A model generated the notes under the pieces. That model saw only the letters and a program-made list of their open reading frames with translations. It was not told the DNA's origin and searched no databases. Of a stretch of 64,000 nucleotides of DNA, positions 45,400 through 57,766 are shown one piece after another; the first letter of the stretch is position 1, and each line of letters starts with the position of its first letter. The stretch comes from Euryodendron excelsum (lineage: Eukaryota > Streptophyta > Magnoliopsida > Ericales > Pentaphylacaceae): assembly GCA_033060915.1 (NCBI GenBank), contig CM065384.1, forward strand, positions 14,385,001 to 14,449,000. Direction: 5' to 3'. The position numbers were made by a program, and so were the translations under genes.

Positions 45400-48300
45400 T
45401 ATCGCGCCCAGATTTTTCGCACTCGAGGAATACTCACCCAAGCAGGAAAAACACTGTACTCTCTCGTTAAAACTCACCCTCCTAGAAGAATGAGTGCGAC
45501 TAGGTTTGAATTGAAAATTAGGTTTGAATAAAGGGCTTTTGAAAAAGATTCGGAGTCGCCACCTAACTTGATTAAGGTGAGTTAGGTCACCTAAAAACTA
45601 AGAATAATCCGAAGACTATACTTAGGGTATTTGGAAAAGGATTTTTGAAAACATCCTCAAGAGAGGGTTCTTAAGAAAAACGGGTTGTTTGGCAACCTTT
45701 GGAAAACATTTAGCCCTTTTTGAAAAATAACTCCTTTTTGGTCTATGAAAACAGTGATCTAGGTTCGGAGGTTGGTTACGTGTAGGGAAGACGCACTAAG
45801 CTATCACCCTACCCCGCCCTTTCGGTACCTACATGTCAATCTACCCTAGATTCACCTATGAGAGTCTTCGACTAACTATAGTTCAACCTTATTCACTTTA
45901 GAAAAACAATGTTTGAAAACTAATTTAGCATGATGCATGATACGCAAGCAATAGAAAAGAATTGAAAAATAGATTTAAAAAGAGATTGCTTTGATTTGAA
46001 AATAGATTTGAAAAGATGGAATTGAAATTGGAAATTTTGAAAATTTGGAAATAGGAATTTGAAAATAGAAATTTTGAAATTGGAATTTTGAAAATAGATT
46101 GAAATTTGAGATTTGGAAAGAATTTTGAAACCACACCCATGAGGGTGGAATTGAAAGTTTGAAAAGTATTGTGACCGCACCTATGAAGGTTGCCTACGTA
46201 TCTTTTTGGGGGAATCAGGTCAGTCGTAGTTCGGACCGGAGTCTGATTGAAAATAGAAGAGTGGATTTGAAGAAGGAGATTGATTTGGAAATTGAATTCG
46301 ATTTGGAATTGGAAGAGGAGATTGGAAATTGAAATTGAGAAAATTGGACTTTGATTTGAAAAGATAGATTTGGACTTGCTTTGAAAAAGAGAAAGATGAA
46401 GGTTTAGGAAATCTAGACTTAGGAAAAGCTTGACTCGACTTGGAAGGTTTAGGAGATTAGGAAAGGTTGGATTTAGGAAATGTTTGAATTAGGAAATGTT
46501 CGATTTAGGAAAGTTTCAAATTAGAAAAGTTTCATTTTTGGAAAGTTTTAAAATTAGGAAAGTTTTAGGTTTAGGAAAGTTTTGAAATTGGGAGAGTTTT
46601 GAATTTAGAAATGTTTGAAAAGGGAAGTTTTGATTTTGGAAAGTTTTGAAAACAAGGAAGTTTTGAAAATAAGAAAGTTTCATTTTGGGAAAGGTTTGAA
46701 AAAGGAAAGTTTTCAATTTAAGAAATATTTAAATTAAGAAAGTTTCGACTTAAGAAAATCTTAAATTAAGAAAGCTTTGAGTTTAGAAAAGTCTTAGATT
46801 TGGAAAGATTTGAAGTTTAAGAAAGTTTAGAATTTAGAAAGTTTTTAGGTTTAGAAAGATTTAACTTAAGAAGGTTTCAAATTTAGAAAGTTTTGAATTT
46901 GAAAAGATTTGATATTTAGAAAGTTTAAGATTTAAAAAGTTTTAGAGTTTTTAGAAAATCTTGAGATTAGGAAAGTTTGAGTTTGGGAAAAGTTTGAAAA
47001 CTTGAATTTGGAGAGTTAAGATTTGGAAAGGGGGGTTAAATTAGGAAAGGGTGGAATTAGGAAAGATTTGAAAGTTGAGTTTTAAAGTTTAGGAAAGATT
47101 TTTATGTTCAAGTTTTGGAAACTTAAGATTTAGGAAAGTGAAAGTTTAGGAAGGATTTGAATTAGGAAAGATTTGGATTTGGAAGGGATTGGATTTGGTT
47201 TCTAAAAGAAAATATTTGACTTTGTTTTCAAAAACGGAGGACGGGATCTAGTTTCCTAAACAGGGAGATTGGATTTGGTTTCCTAAAGGGAAGATAGGAT
47301 TTGGAAAGGGAGATTCTAGAAACCCTAGCTTTGGAAAATCGTAGTTTTAACGTAGAAAATAGGTTTTGGAAACGTGTATCGTTCGAATGTGAAAACAAGG
47401 GGTTTTGGAAACCTAGGTTTGGGACAAAGCTTGAAAACCATGTTTTTGGGAAGAAAATCTAGGGTTTCCTAATTGTGGGTTCTAGGGCTTGACTTGGGCT
47501 CTAAGGAAAAGGGATTTTTAGAAAGTGCGTTTTTAGAAACGTAGATTTTCTAGAAGGGAATCCTAGGGAGGAGTTTTTGGAAAGTGTGTTTTTGGAAAGA
47601 TAGATTTTGGAAGGAAATCCTAGAGAGGAAATTTCTAGAAGAAAGATTTTGGAAAGAGAGTTTTTTAGAAAGGTTTTTGGAAAGAGTTTTTAGGAAGGTG
47701 GATCTAGGGAATGTTTTTAGAAGGTGAATTTTGAGGAGAGGATTTAGGAGAGGAGTTGAAAAAGAGAGTTTTGAAAAATAGATTTTGGAAGGGAGTTTTT
47801 GAAAACAATTTTGGAGAGGAGAGTTTTGGGAAAGGATGTTGAAAAAGAGATTTTTAGGAAGAGATTTTTGAAAAGAAAGAGTTTTTAGAAGGATTAAAAA
47901 CGTCTCACTTTCCTAAAGCAATTCTTGCCATAAGAGGGCTAGAACCACTTTAAGAAAGTGGTTTTGAAAACAAAGGTTTGAAAATATAGACCAAAAGGCC
48001 ACTTTTAATATAACACTTTCCTAAAGCAACCCTAGCCATGGAAAGGCTAGAATCACCCTAGAATTGTGGTTTTGAAAACAAGTTTTTGAAAAAGAGAATT
48101 TGATGCAAATTTCGAAAACAACTTTGAAAACGGTTTTGAAAACGAGTTTGAAAACGAATTTTGGAAGATGCAAGACTATGATATGCACAATGCAATTTGG
48201 GGTCGTGAACATACAAGGTTAAGGCTTCACCACATAATCAAGGGGCCGGACCCACGTGGTCTTTGGTTAGACTAGAAGAAAGCCCCCGACACGGTGACTC

Positions 48301-48782
48301 TCCCATAGTCCAATCCTACACATGGACCGGGAATCCCCTTGTTTCAAGCATGCAAAGAAAGGGGGGAAAGAGATGGGGGATTAAAATAGAGAAAACCCAA
48401 GTGGGTTGGAGAGAGAAGAGAAAGGGGGGAAGTGTGAAAATTTAAATAGAAAGCCTACCTTGTTTCTTGTTTATTTTGTGCGCCGTGCAGTCTTCGGTCT
48501 TCAGTCTTCGGTCTTTGGTCTTGATCTTCACCCTCAGTCTTCAAGGATTGTCTTCAAGCTTTGGATGACTGCTCTTCAAGTCTTCAGAGAGTGGTTGAAG
48601 GCTAGTGTATGAGTGTATGGGGGAGTGTATGAGTGTATAGGAAGCTAGGGTTTGTGTATAGTGGCTAGGGTTTGGGAAAACCTAGGGAGGCTAGGGTTTT
48701 GGAGGTGCTCGAGCTCTGTATATCGAAATATGAGATTCTTAGGTTAAGTTTGCAGACCTCTCTCACGTTGAACGAGGCTCTG

Positions 48783-48790
48783 TATTTATA
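48783..48790 (-). promoter_or_regulatory. Putative TATA box, family A LTR copy 2
   Basis: Minus-strand TATAAATACAGAGCC, conserved in all three family A copies. Confidence 0.55.
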
Positions 48791-48843
48791 GAGGGAGGAC
48801 AAGCCTGACGCCTGTTGCAGTGGCGCCAGGGCAAAATTTATAC

Positions 48844-48904
48844 TGGCGCCACTAAGAGTGGCGCCAGGCCATTTTTTGGCTTGGCGCCACTGCTAGTGGC
48901 GCCA
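48844..48904. repeat. Pair of perfect GGCGCC hairpins upstream of the TATA box
   Basis: Hairpin 1: arms TGGCGCCACT (48844-48853) and AGTGGCGCCA (48857-48866), loop AAG. Hairpin 2: the same arms at 48882-48891 and 48895-48904, loop GCT. In LTR orientation they lie 50-120 bp upstream of the TATA box. The second hairpin is intact in copy 3 (61373-61395); copy 1 has worn remains (3481-3568). Confidence 0.85.
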
Positions 48905-49263
48905 GCCATTTAGGAAACAATTAAGGTCGGCAAGCAACGTATCTTTGACTAGATTTGGGCGCCTGTACTAGTGACTACCATGTAAACTTTAGCCTGGCTT
49001 CACTAGGAGTGACTCCGGAAAGTCCGGGAATGATTTGAAGGAGCCGGGAGTGACCCGGAAGGCCGAAAAGGAGCAGGAACACTTAAAATAGTGTCCTGGA
49101 GGTATTTGACTTGAAAAGCGAGGATTGGATGTGTCGGAAAGGTTGACCGAGCCTTTAGGGGCAAAACGGTCAATCAGACCGGAAAACTGCCGGGACAGAC
49201 TCAAACTGTCCCGGAATAAGACTTGGGATCTGGAAACATTATTTAGAATGTTCCTAGAGGTTG

Positions 49264-49915
49264 CCGGTTTGATACCCAGAGCCGGCGTGGTCGGAAATGG
49301 AAATCGGCCCACCAGGGGCAAAACGGTCATTTTGTACCGGGTTTGCCGACACTGACTCGGAATGGTCCGGAAAGGTAAAGGGAGGTCGAGAACACTATAA
49401 AAAGTATTCTCAGGACATTACCGGTTTGATACCCAGAGCCGGTGTGGTCGAAGAAGGAGACCGGCCCTCTAGGGGCAAAACGGTCATTTTGCACCGGGTT
49501 TGCCGGAACTGACTCGGAATGGTCCGGAAAGGTAAAGGAAGGTCGAGAACACTATAAAAAGTATTCTCGGGACATTACCGGTTTGATACCCAGAGCCAGT
49601 GTGGTTGAAGAAGGAGACCGGCCCTCCAAGGGCAAAACGGTCATTTTTACCGGGTTGGCCGGAACTGACTCGGAATGATCCGGAAAGGTAAAGGAAGGTT
49701 GAGAATACTATAAAAAGTGTTCACGGGACATTACCGGTTTGATACCCGGAGTCGGTGTGGTCGAAGAAAGAGATTGGCCCTCAAGGGGCAAAACGGTCAT
49801 TTTGCACCGAGTTGGCCGGAACTAACTCGGAATGGTCCGGAAAGGTAAAGGAAGGTCGAGAACACTATAAAAAGTATTCTCGGGACATTACCAGTTTGAT
49901 ACCCAGAGCCGGTGT
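49264..49915. repeat. 157-bp tandem array inside family A LTR copy 2
   Basis: Unit starts at 49264, 49421, 49578, 49734 and 49891 give periods of 157, 157, 156 and 157 bp; the last unit is partial. The core is CCGGTTTGATACCCAGAGCC and GGGGCAAAACGGTCATTTTG, and each unit includes CACTATAAAAAGTATTCTC. Confidence 0.9.
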
Positions 49916-50044
49916 GGTTCCCGGGGCATCCGGATGCCTAAGGGCAAAATGGTCATCTTGACCGAAAAGTCTCGAAAAAGGTCCTAAGGGTAGTCTGGTC
50001 ATTTTTCACCGAAGTGAGCTAACAAACATGGGTATTGACCTAGG

Positions 50045-50400
50045 TTTTGAGTGTTTCCGCCACTCTAACAGTGTGAGTATTTCCGTTACTCGGACGGGAT
50101 TGATGATTTGGGAGTATTTCCGCTACTCGGACGGGGTTGAGTATTTCCGCTACTCTAACGGGTCTTGTGAGTATTTCCGCTACTCTAACGGGTCTGTGAG
50201 TATTTTCGCTACTCTAACGGTTTTGTGAGTATTTCCGCTACTCTAACGGGTCTGTGAGTATTTCCGCTAGTCTAACGGTTCTGTGAGTATTTCCGCTACT
50301 CTAACGGTTCTGTGAGTATTTTCGCTACTCTAATGGCTGAGTATTTCCGCTACTCTAACGGTTGAGTATTTTCGCTACTCGGACGGCTTTGTGAGTAGTT
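50045..50400. repeat. 29-bp tandem array (GAGTATTTCCGCTACTCTAA type), copy 2
   Basis: About a dozen units of roughly 29 bp with small length changes. Related but different units occur at 50570-50680. The matching array in copy 3 is at about 62225-62600, and a minimal one in copy 1 is at about 4340-4490. The units are contiguous, with no unique spacers. Confidence 0.85.
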
Positions 50401-50918
50401 TTGCTACTCGGACCGTCTCGAGGAATAAACTGTCTCGAGAGAGGGATTGGAAAGGGGTCTTACCGTCTCTGAAGAGACGTGCCTAGATTGGAACCGTCTC
50501 AAGGAATAAACTGTCTCGAGAGAGGGATTGGAAAGGGGTCTTACCGACCCCGAAGAGACGTGCCTGGGTTTTGAGTGTTTCCGCCACTCTAACGGTGTGA
50601 GTGTTTCCACCACTCTGACGGTTTGGTGAGTGTTTCCGCCACTCTGACGGTTTTGTGAGTAGTTTTGCTACTCGGACCGTCTCGAGGAATAAACTGTCTC
50701 GAGAGAGGGATTGGAATTGGAATAAGAAAGGATAATGCCCCTAAGGGCATTTTGGTCATTTTGCCTCTATTCGGGCCTGACAGGCCCGCGAAACGATGGA
50801 AAGACGGAATTTGGACTAGAGGATTGGTTTCGATTGTAATATGTCCATAATGACTTGAAAACAAGTCTGGACTGAGTGTAGACTGCCGAGCGGTAAAAAA
50901 TGGGGTGCTTACAATCCC

Positions 50919-50967
50919 ACATTTTAATTAGCTCACAGTTGTGCAAAACACCACTGTTTTTCTAACA
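50919..50967 (-). repeat. Copia 5' LTR, right end (49 bp)
   Basis: On the minus strand begins TGTTAGAAAAACAGTGGTG. It completes the LTR interrupted at 45399. Confidence 0.75.
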
Positions 50968-51065
50968 GCAACAATTTGAAATGATGTTGTAAAATAAATC
51001 AGTTGGAATCCAACCTAGTTTCTAAAACAACTTGCTCAAACAAAACCAAAACATTGTTTTCATTG
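50968..51065. other. Short host spacer between the copia and family B elements
   Basis: 98 bp with nothing recognised. It ends in CATTG, which would be one copy of the target duplication of the family B element. Confidence 0.5.
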
Positions 51066-52389
51066 TGTCGCGCCCTGGTTTTTAGGCGTCCAAGGTCTTT
51101 TCGACTCGGAGGCTCTAAAGCACGAAACTCTGTCACTAGAACTCATCCTCCTAGAAGGACAAGTGCAACTAGATTTAAAAATTAGTTTGACTAAGGGTTT
51201 TTCAGAAAAATAAGAGTTGCCACCTAACTCGATTAAGGCGAGTTAGGGCACCTAAAACTAAGTGTTAATCCAAAGATTAAACTTAGGGTTTTTTGGAAAA
51301 GGTTTTGAAGACTCCCTCAAGAGAGGGTTTTTAAGAAAATAAGTTGTTTGGTAACGTTTGAAAAGACTTAATCTCTTTTAGAAAATAACTCTATTTTGGT
51401 CGTTTGAAAATAGAAATCTATGGTTTGGGGGTTGGTTACGTGGAGGGAAGATATCCTAAGATCACCAATCTATCTCGCTCTTTCGGTACCTACATGTCTA
51501 ATCACCCTTTGTTCACTCACTAGAATAACCGGTTACCATTGTCCACTTAATATTCACTTTATAATTTTGAAAATGGGGTTTAGTCATCACTTTTCGGATG
51601 GATGATGCATGATGCAAGTTTTTGGAAGAAGTTTGAAAATAATGGGGGTTTTGAAGGAGTTTGGAATAGAAACTTTGAATTGATTGAAATTTTTAAAAAA
51701 GGGATTGGAGTTGAAATAAAAGTTATGACCGCACCATTTTAGGTTGCCTACGTATCTCATTTGGCGAGAATCAGGTCATTCGTAGTTCGAGCAAGAGCCT
51801 GATGAAAAATAGGTGCATTAGGGCCTTTGGAAGGTTTGAAGACACTTTGGGGGTCTTTGGAAAAGTTTAAGACACTTTGAGGTCTTTAGAAGTTGAAGAC
51901 TCTTTGTGGTCTTGGAAGTTTTGACTTGAAATTGGATGGTGGAGTATTTCGAAAATATTTTTGGATCAACTTAAGGGAGTTTTGGAAAAATGTTTTGGCA
52001 TGACTCAAAAGAACTTGAAAGTGTTTTTGAAGTCTTGTTTTGAAAACTTTGGAGGTATGATTTTAGAATGTTTTGATGAATTAGTTTTTGAAAGTGGTTT
52101 TTGAAAATGGTTAAGGGTTTGAAATCCTAATATGGACAACCTTAGAGGTTGTTCTTGATTTATCATTTGTCCTTGGAATCACTAACCATGAGGGGGCTAA
52201 GGACACCTTAGGTTTATGACCTTTGGAAAGCATTTTTGCAAATGTCTTGAAGGTGGAGTGTAAGGACAATTGAAGAGTTTTTGGAGTTGGTTTTTTGAAA
52301 TCATGAGAGTAGGGGGGCATTGGAGAAATGGGTAATGAGAATAGTTTAAAATTGAAAGATCATTCAAAAAGGGTTCATGAGTTGAAACC

Positions 52390-52745
52390 TTGAATCATAT
52401 TAACCTATATTGGGTTAGCTTATGGTTAAGAGTGACCTAAGGTTCACTAACTTGAGTTAGATTAACTTAAGATAAGTGAACTAGGGTTGGATAACTAGGG
52501 TTGGATAACTAGGATCAAGATGACCTATGGTTAGCTAACTAAGGTTAGGTTAACCTAAGGTTAAGGTGACTTAGGGTTAGGTTAACCTAAGGTGAGTGAA
52601 CTAGGGTCAAGTTAACCTAGGGTTGGGCAACTAGCGTCAAGTTAACCTAGGGTTGGACAACTAGGTTCAAGTTAACCTAGGATTGGTCAACTAGGGTTAA
52701 GTTAACCTAGGGTTGGTCAACTAATGTCAAGTTAACCTAGGGTTG
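52390..52745 (-). repeat. 30-bp tandem array, family B copy 2
   Basis: The inverse complement of the array at 19331-19640: AAGTTAACCTAGGGTTGG units with GTCAACTAGGGT. Confidence 0.8.
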
Positions 52746-54473
52746 AATGCAAAGATGATTTTGAAATGTTGTTTAATGCACTTTTGGGAAGAGTTTTGAA
52801 AAACAAACATGTTATGCAATGGACTTTGGTAGACAACCTTTTGGAAGATCATTTCCATGAAAATTTTGACTCTAGCCAAGAGTATGGTTTATATGGTTGG
52901 TGTTTGGAGCCCATTCCAAGGAAGGTTTCCTCATGGCCATTATAACCATAATTTTGACAAGAGTATAGAGGGTCCAAAAAGTAACATAGTGATGACAACA
53001 TTTTAAGGCACCATTTTTTAATGCAAAGATAGATAGAATGCATTTTTGAAAATCTTTTTTAGAGAAGGATTTTGAAAACCATTTTTCAAGGGAACCATTC
53101 CATCAAGAGAGGGTTTATATGGCCAAATAAAAGGGAGACCATTCAAGAGAGGGCTCTATGGGACCATTTCAACCATTACACATAAAAGAATGAAAATCTT
53201 GAAAATTAGAGAATTAGAAAGCAACCCTTATGCAAATTAAAATGCCATGATGCCAAAATGAGAGTTAGGGGGTTAGTAGGAGGTCTTCTAAGGCATGATT
53301 TCTAAAATCTCATCCTAAACTTCAAGAGGCCAACTCTTGGAACAATTTTTGAAAGAAATATAGATCTTGGAAATGGCATGAAAATAAGAACAATGTAAGC
53401 ATTGTAAAACATGACAATAAGTATAAAATGAAGCTAAGCATACAAAACATTATCAAAATAGTACTATGCAAGGGTTCATGATCACATACAAGGCTTTTAG
53501 GCTACACCACATAAACAAGGGGTTCCTAGACCATACTATCTCAAAGTAGGGTAGTGAGAGGTCCCCCTACACGGTGGTTGTCACTTGCTTTCTTCTAGGC
53601 ATGATCTAAGAGCCCTCTTGGCTCAAGCATGCAAGAATAGGGGGTTGTAGATGGGGAATAAATAGAGAATAGCCTGAGTAGGCTAGGAGGGAGATGAGAA
53701 GAGTGGGGGAAGACACAAATGTAAAAGGGATACCACCTTTTGCCTTCAACACACTTGTAGTCTTTAATGGATGTCTTGATTGGAGCTTGAATGACTTCAA
53801 GAAGGCTTGAGGGGTTGGAATGGAGTGTTTAATGGGATATAAGGCCTTATAGGTGAAGTTTATAGGCTTAAGAGGGATAGAATCTAGCCTAAGTGTTGGA
53901 AGGGTGGAATAAATGTAAGGATTCGAGATTCGGGAGTAGTTTCAGCAAAGCTTCATGTGCGGGTACTATTCCATTAGCAGAATGCCACGTGGCACCCATT
54001 ATACTAACTCAATCTCAACTGTTGATCAAAATTTGGTTGATCTTATCAAAATCTAGGCGCATGTACCATACGCTCCACCACCAGGAAGGTTCGTTTAAAA
54101 TTTGCCTAGATAATTGAGCCACCCGGGAAGGTTTCGAGGGAATTAGTTGGACCCATGGTGTTCTCTTGAGGTTTCTCGTGAAGTTTCATTTTTTTGGAAA
54201 GGTTGAATTGTGTTTGGAAGCATGGGATATCATCTCGGGAAGCGTACATAAAAGGATACTTTTGTGGAGCATCTGTGATACGCTCCGAGGGTGTTCGAAA
54301 GTGGCTGTATTCGTGTGGTGTGATTGAGGCCTTCGGGAAGCGACCTCTTCGATCGGACTGTACCAATGGAAGGTACCTTGGAAATACTTTCAGGAATTCC
54401 CAGATTTACGCATTTCTTAAGTCGTTTGGCGGTGTGTTTTGATCAGGAAATTGGAGAAAAAGTCAACCTTGGT

Positions 54474-54494
54474 GGAGCGTCTGTGAGACGCTCC
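54474..54494. repeat. Perfect 9-bp hairpin in the family B hairpin unit
   Basis: Arms GGAGCGTCT (54474-54482) and AGACGCTCC (54486-54494) around the loop GTG. Worn versions lie about 210 bp to either side (near 54270 and 54690), as in copy 1. Confidence 0.85.
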
Positions 54495-55645
54495 AGGGGT
54501 TATCGAAAGTAGCAGTGTTTGAGCCATACGATGAAGGGCTTCGGGAGGCGATCTATCCGATCGAGCCGTATCGATGGAAAGATCTATGAACGAGCTTTCG
54601 AGAATTCTCTAATTTATGCATTTCTCAAGTCAATTGACGGTGCGTTATAACTACGGAATCGGGAGAAAAGACAATTTAGGCCAAGCGTTTGCGAGACACT
54701 CCAGGGAACTTTTATTGAGTCGTGAGCGTTTAATGTCGTAGGGTTCTCATCAGGTTAAACAAGGGTGCATGTTTGGATTGCAAGGGGTAAGATGGTCATT
54801 TTGGACAAGATTGGCTGGAACTAGTTAGGAATGGTTTTGTATTGTGTTAAGCGTGTAGGGTTGTTCAGGGATGGTTTTGGGAGAGTCTTTTACCGTTCGG
54901 CGGGGTTTGTGCAGTACTGAGGTGTTTAGGGGCAAAACGGTCATTTTGACCAAAGTTAGCCGGAACGGGACCGGAATGGGACCGAATGGCGTGTGAAATA
55001 TGCCTAACTAACTAGTAACATTCTGGAAGGGTGGACTTACCGTTTTGAGGGATTTTGAACTTTTTCAAAACGTGCCTGGAGGCCCAAATGGCAGGTTTGG
55101 TCATTTTTCACCGAGTCGGGCTAGCAGGCGCCGGTGTTGACCTAGGTGTTGGTTCCCAAGACCGCCCGGTCTTGGAAAACTACCTGTGCAGTGTTAGTCC
55201 CTAGGAACACCTGGTCTTAGAGAGCTACTTATAAGGTGGTGGTGGTTCTTGAGAATGCCTGGTCTCAAAAAGCTACCTGTAAGGGTGGTGTTGGTCTCTG
55301 AGAGCGTTGGGTCTCGGAGAGCTACCAAATGACGGACATTCTACATTAGCAGGCTAACAGGTGCCAGAAGTGAACTGTCTGAAACTTGATGAGTTGTTGG
55401 TCCCCGAGATCACCCGACCCCGGGGAGCTACCTGGATGGCATTGGTTTTCGGGACCGCCCGGTCTGGAAAACTGCCTAGAATAATGGTGTTTATGGCTCC
55501 AACATGTCCTTGTGGGCCCGAGAAGCGAGCCATTGGTTGGATTGGAGATTGAAGGGATCGTCTTGAACCTGCATGTGTTAAGATGCTTGAAAATGAGCTC
55601 GGTTGGGCTGGAGATTGCCGAGCGGGCAAAAATGGGGTGCTTATA

Positions 55646-55660
55646 GCTGCCCCTCTTTTT
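55646..55660 (-). other. Polypurine tract of the family B element
   Basis: The minus strand reads AAAAAGAGGGGCAGC immediately before the LTR start. It is the expected plus-strand primer and confirms minus orientation. Confidence 0.8.
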
Positions 55661-57444
55661 CTGTCTTTGCTTATTGAAGGCAGAAAAATAACAAAGAAGG
55701 ATCCCATGCTGACTGCAAGGCAATTGAAAGGACCAGAGTGGTTGGAATTTGGAATTTTAAGTTTTGAAAACTGGATTGTTTGAATTTTGAAAATTTGAAA
55801 ACTTGATTTTGGAATGATTTTGAGATATTTCCTGAACTAACATTCCAACCAATGGAATTGCACTCCTTTAGGGAGATTTAGGATTTTTGAATTTTGAAAT
55901 AGTCTTCTGTAATAGAGGGATTTGGATTTGAATTGAAAGGATTTGGAAAACTTTTAAAACTTGGAATGAACTTTTGAGGAAAAAGGTTTGAAAACCAAGA
56001 ATTTGATTTTGGAATTAAACTTTTTGTGGAAAAAGTTTTGAAAACTCGAAAACTTTTTTGATAGTATGCTTTTTAAAAGCTTGAAAGTCCGAGATTTTGG
56101 AAGTTGAGCTTTTTGAGGTGAAAGCTAGAAAACCAAAATTTTTGAAAGTTAAGCTTTTCCAGGCGAAAGCTAGAAAACTCGAAATTTTGAAAGTTAAGCT
56201 TTTTGAAGCGAAAGCTAGAAAACTCGAAATTTTGAAAGTTGAGCTTTTTGAGGCGAAAGCTAGAAAACCCGAAATTTTGAAAGCTAAGCTTTTTGAGGCG
56301 AAAGCTAGAAAATCCGAAATTTTGAAGGTTAAGCTTTTTGAGGCAAAAGCTAGAAAATCTGAAATTTTGAAAATTAAGCTTTTGAGGTGAAAGATAGAAA
56401 ACCCGAGATTTTTGAAAAACGGAGCTTTTGAAGGAAAATGCTCGAGAAACCCGATAAAATATTTTGAAAACGGAGCTTTTGAAGGAGAAAGCTCGGGAAA
56501 CCTGAAATTTTGGAAAATTGAGCTTGATGAAGTCTATTCTTGAACACCTTCATTTTGTCTAAGTACATATCATCTTCATTGATTCACTGCATCCCAGATT
56601 AAGGCTTCTCTTGGATTCATTATAAAGATTATGCAATTACGATGAATTCTCTCTCGAATATCTTCAATCTCTTCTCAATCAAATCATCTTCAACTGATCC
56701 ATGCACACTTTAATGAAGTCTTCTTTTGAACATCTTTAATCTCTTTGACTGCAAGACAACTTTATTGAGTCTATGCATACTTGATGAAATCTTCATTTGA
56801 ACACCTTCAATCTTTTCGAGTGCAAGACATTTATTTGAAGTTGAAATAGGTGTCAATGTTATGTTTTGGTACATTGCATGACTCTTGGAGTGTATTGCTT
56901 GATCTTAGCTTGTTGTGCATTCACTTTGACATATATTAGACTTAATGTTAAACTTCTAAGTCTAAATTATAATCTTTATTAATCTGCACACTAAGCAAAT
57001 GCATTAGTAAAATAACACAAGGTTTAGTTATCATCAAAATCAACATGGGGATCAATCTTGAGTTAACATAAGGCACGTTCTTTCAACTGCTAACCATTGG
57101 ATCTGGGGCAAGTGGATTAATCCTACCCCTCCATTTAGAATAGAGAAGGATTAGGATTGGTGGTTTGCCTTTGGCCTTCTACTTTGCATTCTTCGAACTT
57201 TTGCGATTTCTCTATCCCCCTACACTTTGTTTCCTTGCCTATGCTCCAATCTCCAAGCCTCTTCACATATTCTTGCCCTGTTTGGTAAGATTCCTCTCTG
57301 TTCCTCTTCGTTCTTTGTTTTATACTTTGGTTCTTCTCTCAGTGCCTCTGGTACTACGAGTTGTTGGAGTCGGTTTATTGGGATTTGGTTGGGTAATTAA
57401 GACCTATATTAGATAGCGTAAGGAGTTTAGATAGTTTGGGCACC
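55661..57444 (-). other. 3' non-coding region of the family B element with tandem repeats
   Basis: Lies between the polypurine tract and the antisense ORF. It contains a 45-bp array (56093-56395) and looser repeats of roughly 90-100 bp at about 56520-56830 (TGAAGTCTTC..TTGAACA type). The frame at 57165-57416 is hydrophobic and has no homologue that I recognise; it probably lies in the leader of the antisense ORF. Confidence 0.6.
56093..56395 (+). repeat. Six 45-bp tandem units that read as a 15-residue repeat
   Basis: The unit AAGCTTTTTGAAGCGAAAGC plus 25 bp. Because 45 is a multiple of three, the plus-strand frame 56097-56390 encodes repeats of the type KLFEAKARKLEILKV. There is no homology or initiation context to suggest a real protein. 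Confidence 0.85.
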
Positions 57445-57766
57445 ATGAATAACCCAAAGGATGCTAGTTTGAATTCTGAGAAAACTGCCTCCAACGACCT
57501 TGTCGCGAAGAGGCGTGATGATCTTAGGAATGCCTCTGTGGGTTATCTGGGGCATTAGTGGAGAGATAGTGCCAGAAGTAGAGCCCTACACCTCTAGGTG
57601 GGGGCTGTTGAGTCTGGGCCCATGGACTTTATTATTCCTAGGGTTAGCGAATATGGCTTCGCTGCGACCTACGGGGAGTATACTATAATAGGGGCCAAAG
57701 TTAATAAGCTATAGAGGGAATACTAGTTTCCTTCATCTCAAACCTTTAGGGTTCCATCGAAAAAGG
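57445..57766 (+). pseudogene. Antisense extra ORF of the family B element, N-terminal part
   Basis: Starts at the ATG at 57445 (MNNPKDASLNSEKTASNDLVAKRRDD...). The first frame stops at about 57558. Further coding-like text follows (GPMDFIIPRVSEYGFAATYGEYTIIGAKVNKL) with stops, up to ILVSFISNL, stop, GSIEK, where the family A solo LTR enters. It continues at 63106. It runs opposite to the LTR orientation, a known arrangement for extra ORFs of plant Tat elements. Confidence 0.6.

Larger units (their letters stand above)
45400..50913 (-). mobile_element. Solo LTR, family A copy 2 (5514 bp), TSD ATCCC
   Basis: Starts TATCGCGCCCAG (TG mutated to TA) and ends GGGGTGCTTACA. It is flanked by perfect ATCCC repeats at 45395-45399 and 50914-50918. 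It is inserted in the copia 5' LTR: the flanks join to give GTGGATCCCACATTTTAATTAGC, which matches the uninterrupted 3' LTR at about 36510-36530. It carries the purine tract (45950-47880), two perfect GGCGCC hairpins (48844-48904), a TATA box (48783-48790), five 157-bp units (49264-49915) and 29-bp arrays (about 50045-50400, 50570-50680). Confidence 0.93.
35531..50967 (-). mobile_element. Ty1/copia retrotransposon carrying two nested insertions
   Basis: The two LTRs are 35531-36573 (3') and 44418-50967 (5', interrupted). Between them, on the minus strand, is the copia order gag, protease, integrase, RT, RNase H, all broken. Nested inside are an Athila fragment (about 39470-42643) in the integrase gene and a family A solo LTR (45400-50913) in the 5' LTR. 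The left boundary is where LTR similarity stops (GAAGCAAACT). No clear host target duplication was found, so that end may be eroded. Confidence 0.85.
51066..55645 (-). mobile_element. 3' LTR of a family B gypsy element (4580 bp)
   Basis: On the plus strand starts TGTCGCGCCC and ends GGGTGCTTATA (TACA mutated to TATA). It is homologous to the inverse of 16287-21067. A polypurine tract at 55646-55660 abuts it on the minus strand, so it is the 3' LTR of an element whose body extends to higher coordinates. It contains the inverse 30-bp array (about 52390-52745), the hairpin units (about 54260-54710), and the 47-bp repeats (about 55150-55330). Confidence 0.85.

Noticed and set aside
50045..50400. 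Possible CRISPR-like array of 29-bp repeats
   Set aside because: The units are contiguous with no unique spacers, and the context is a plant LTR; it is an ordinary tandem array.
57165..57416. Hydrophobic 83-residue frame as a membrane protein gene
   Set aside because: No homology, no conserved start context, and it lies in transposon spacer just before the antisense ORF.
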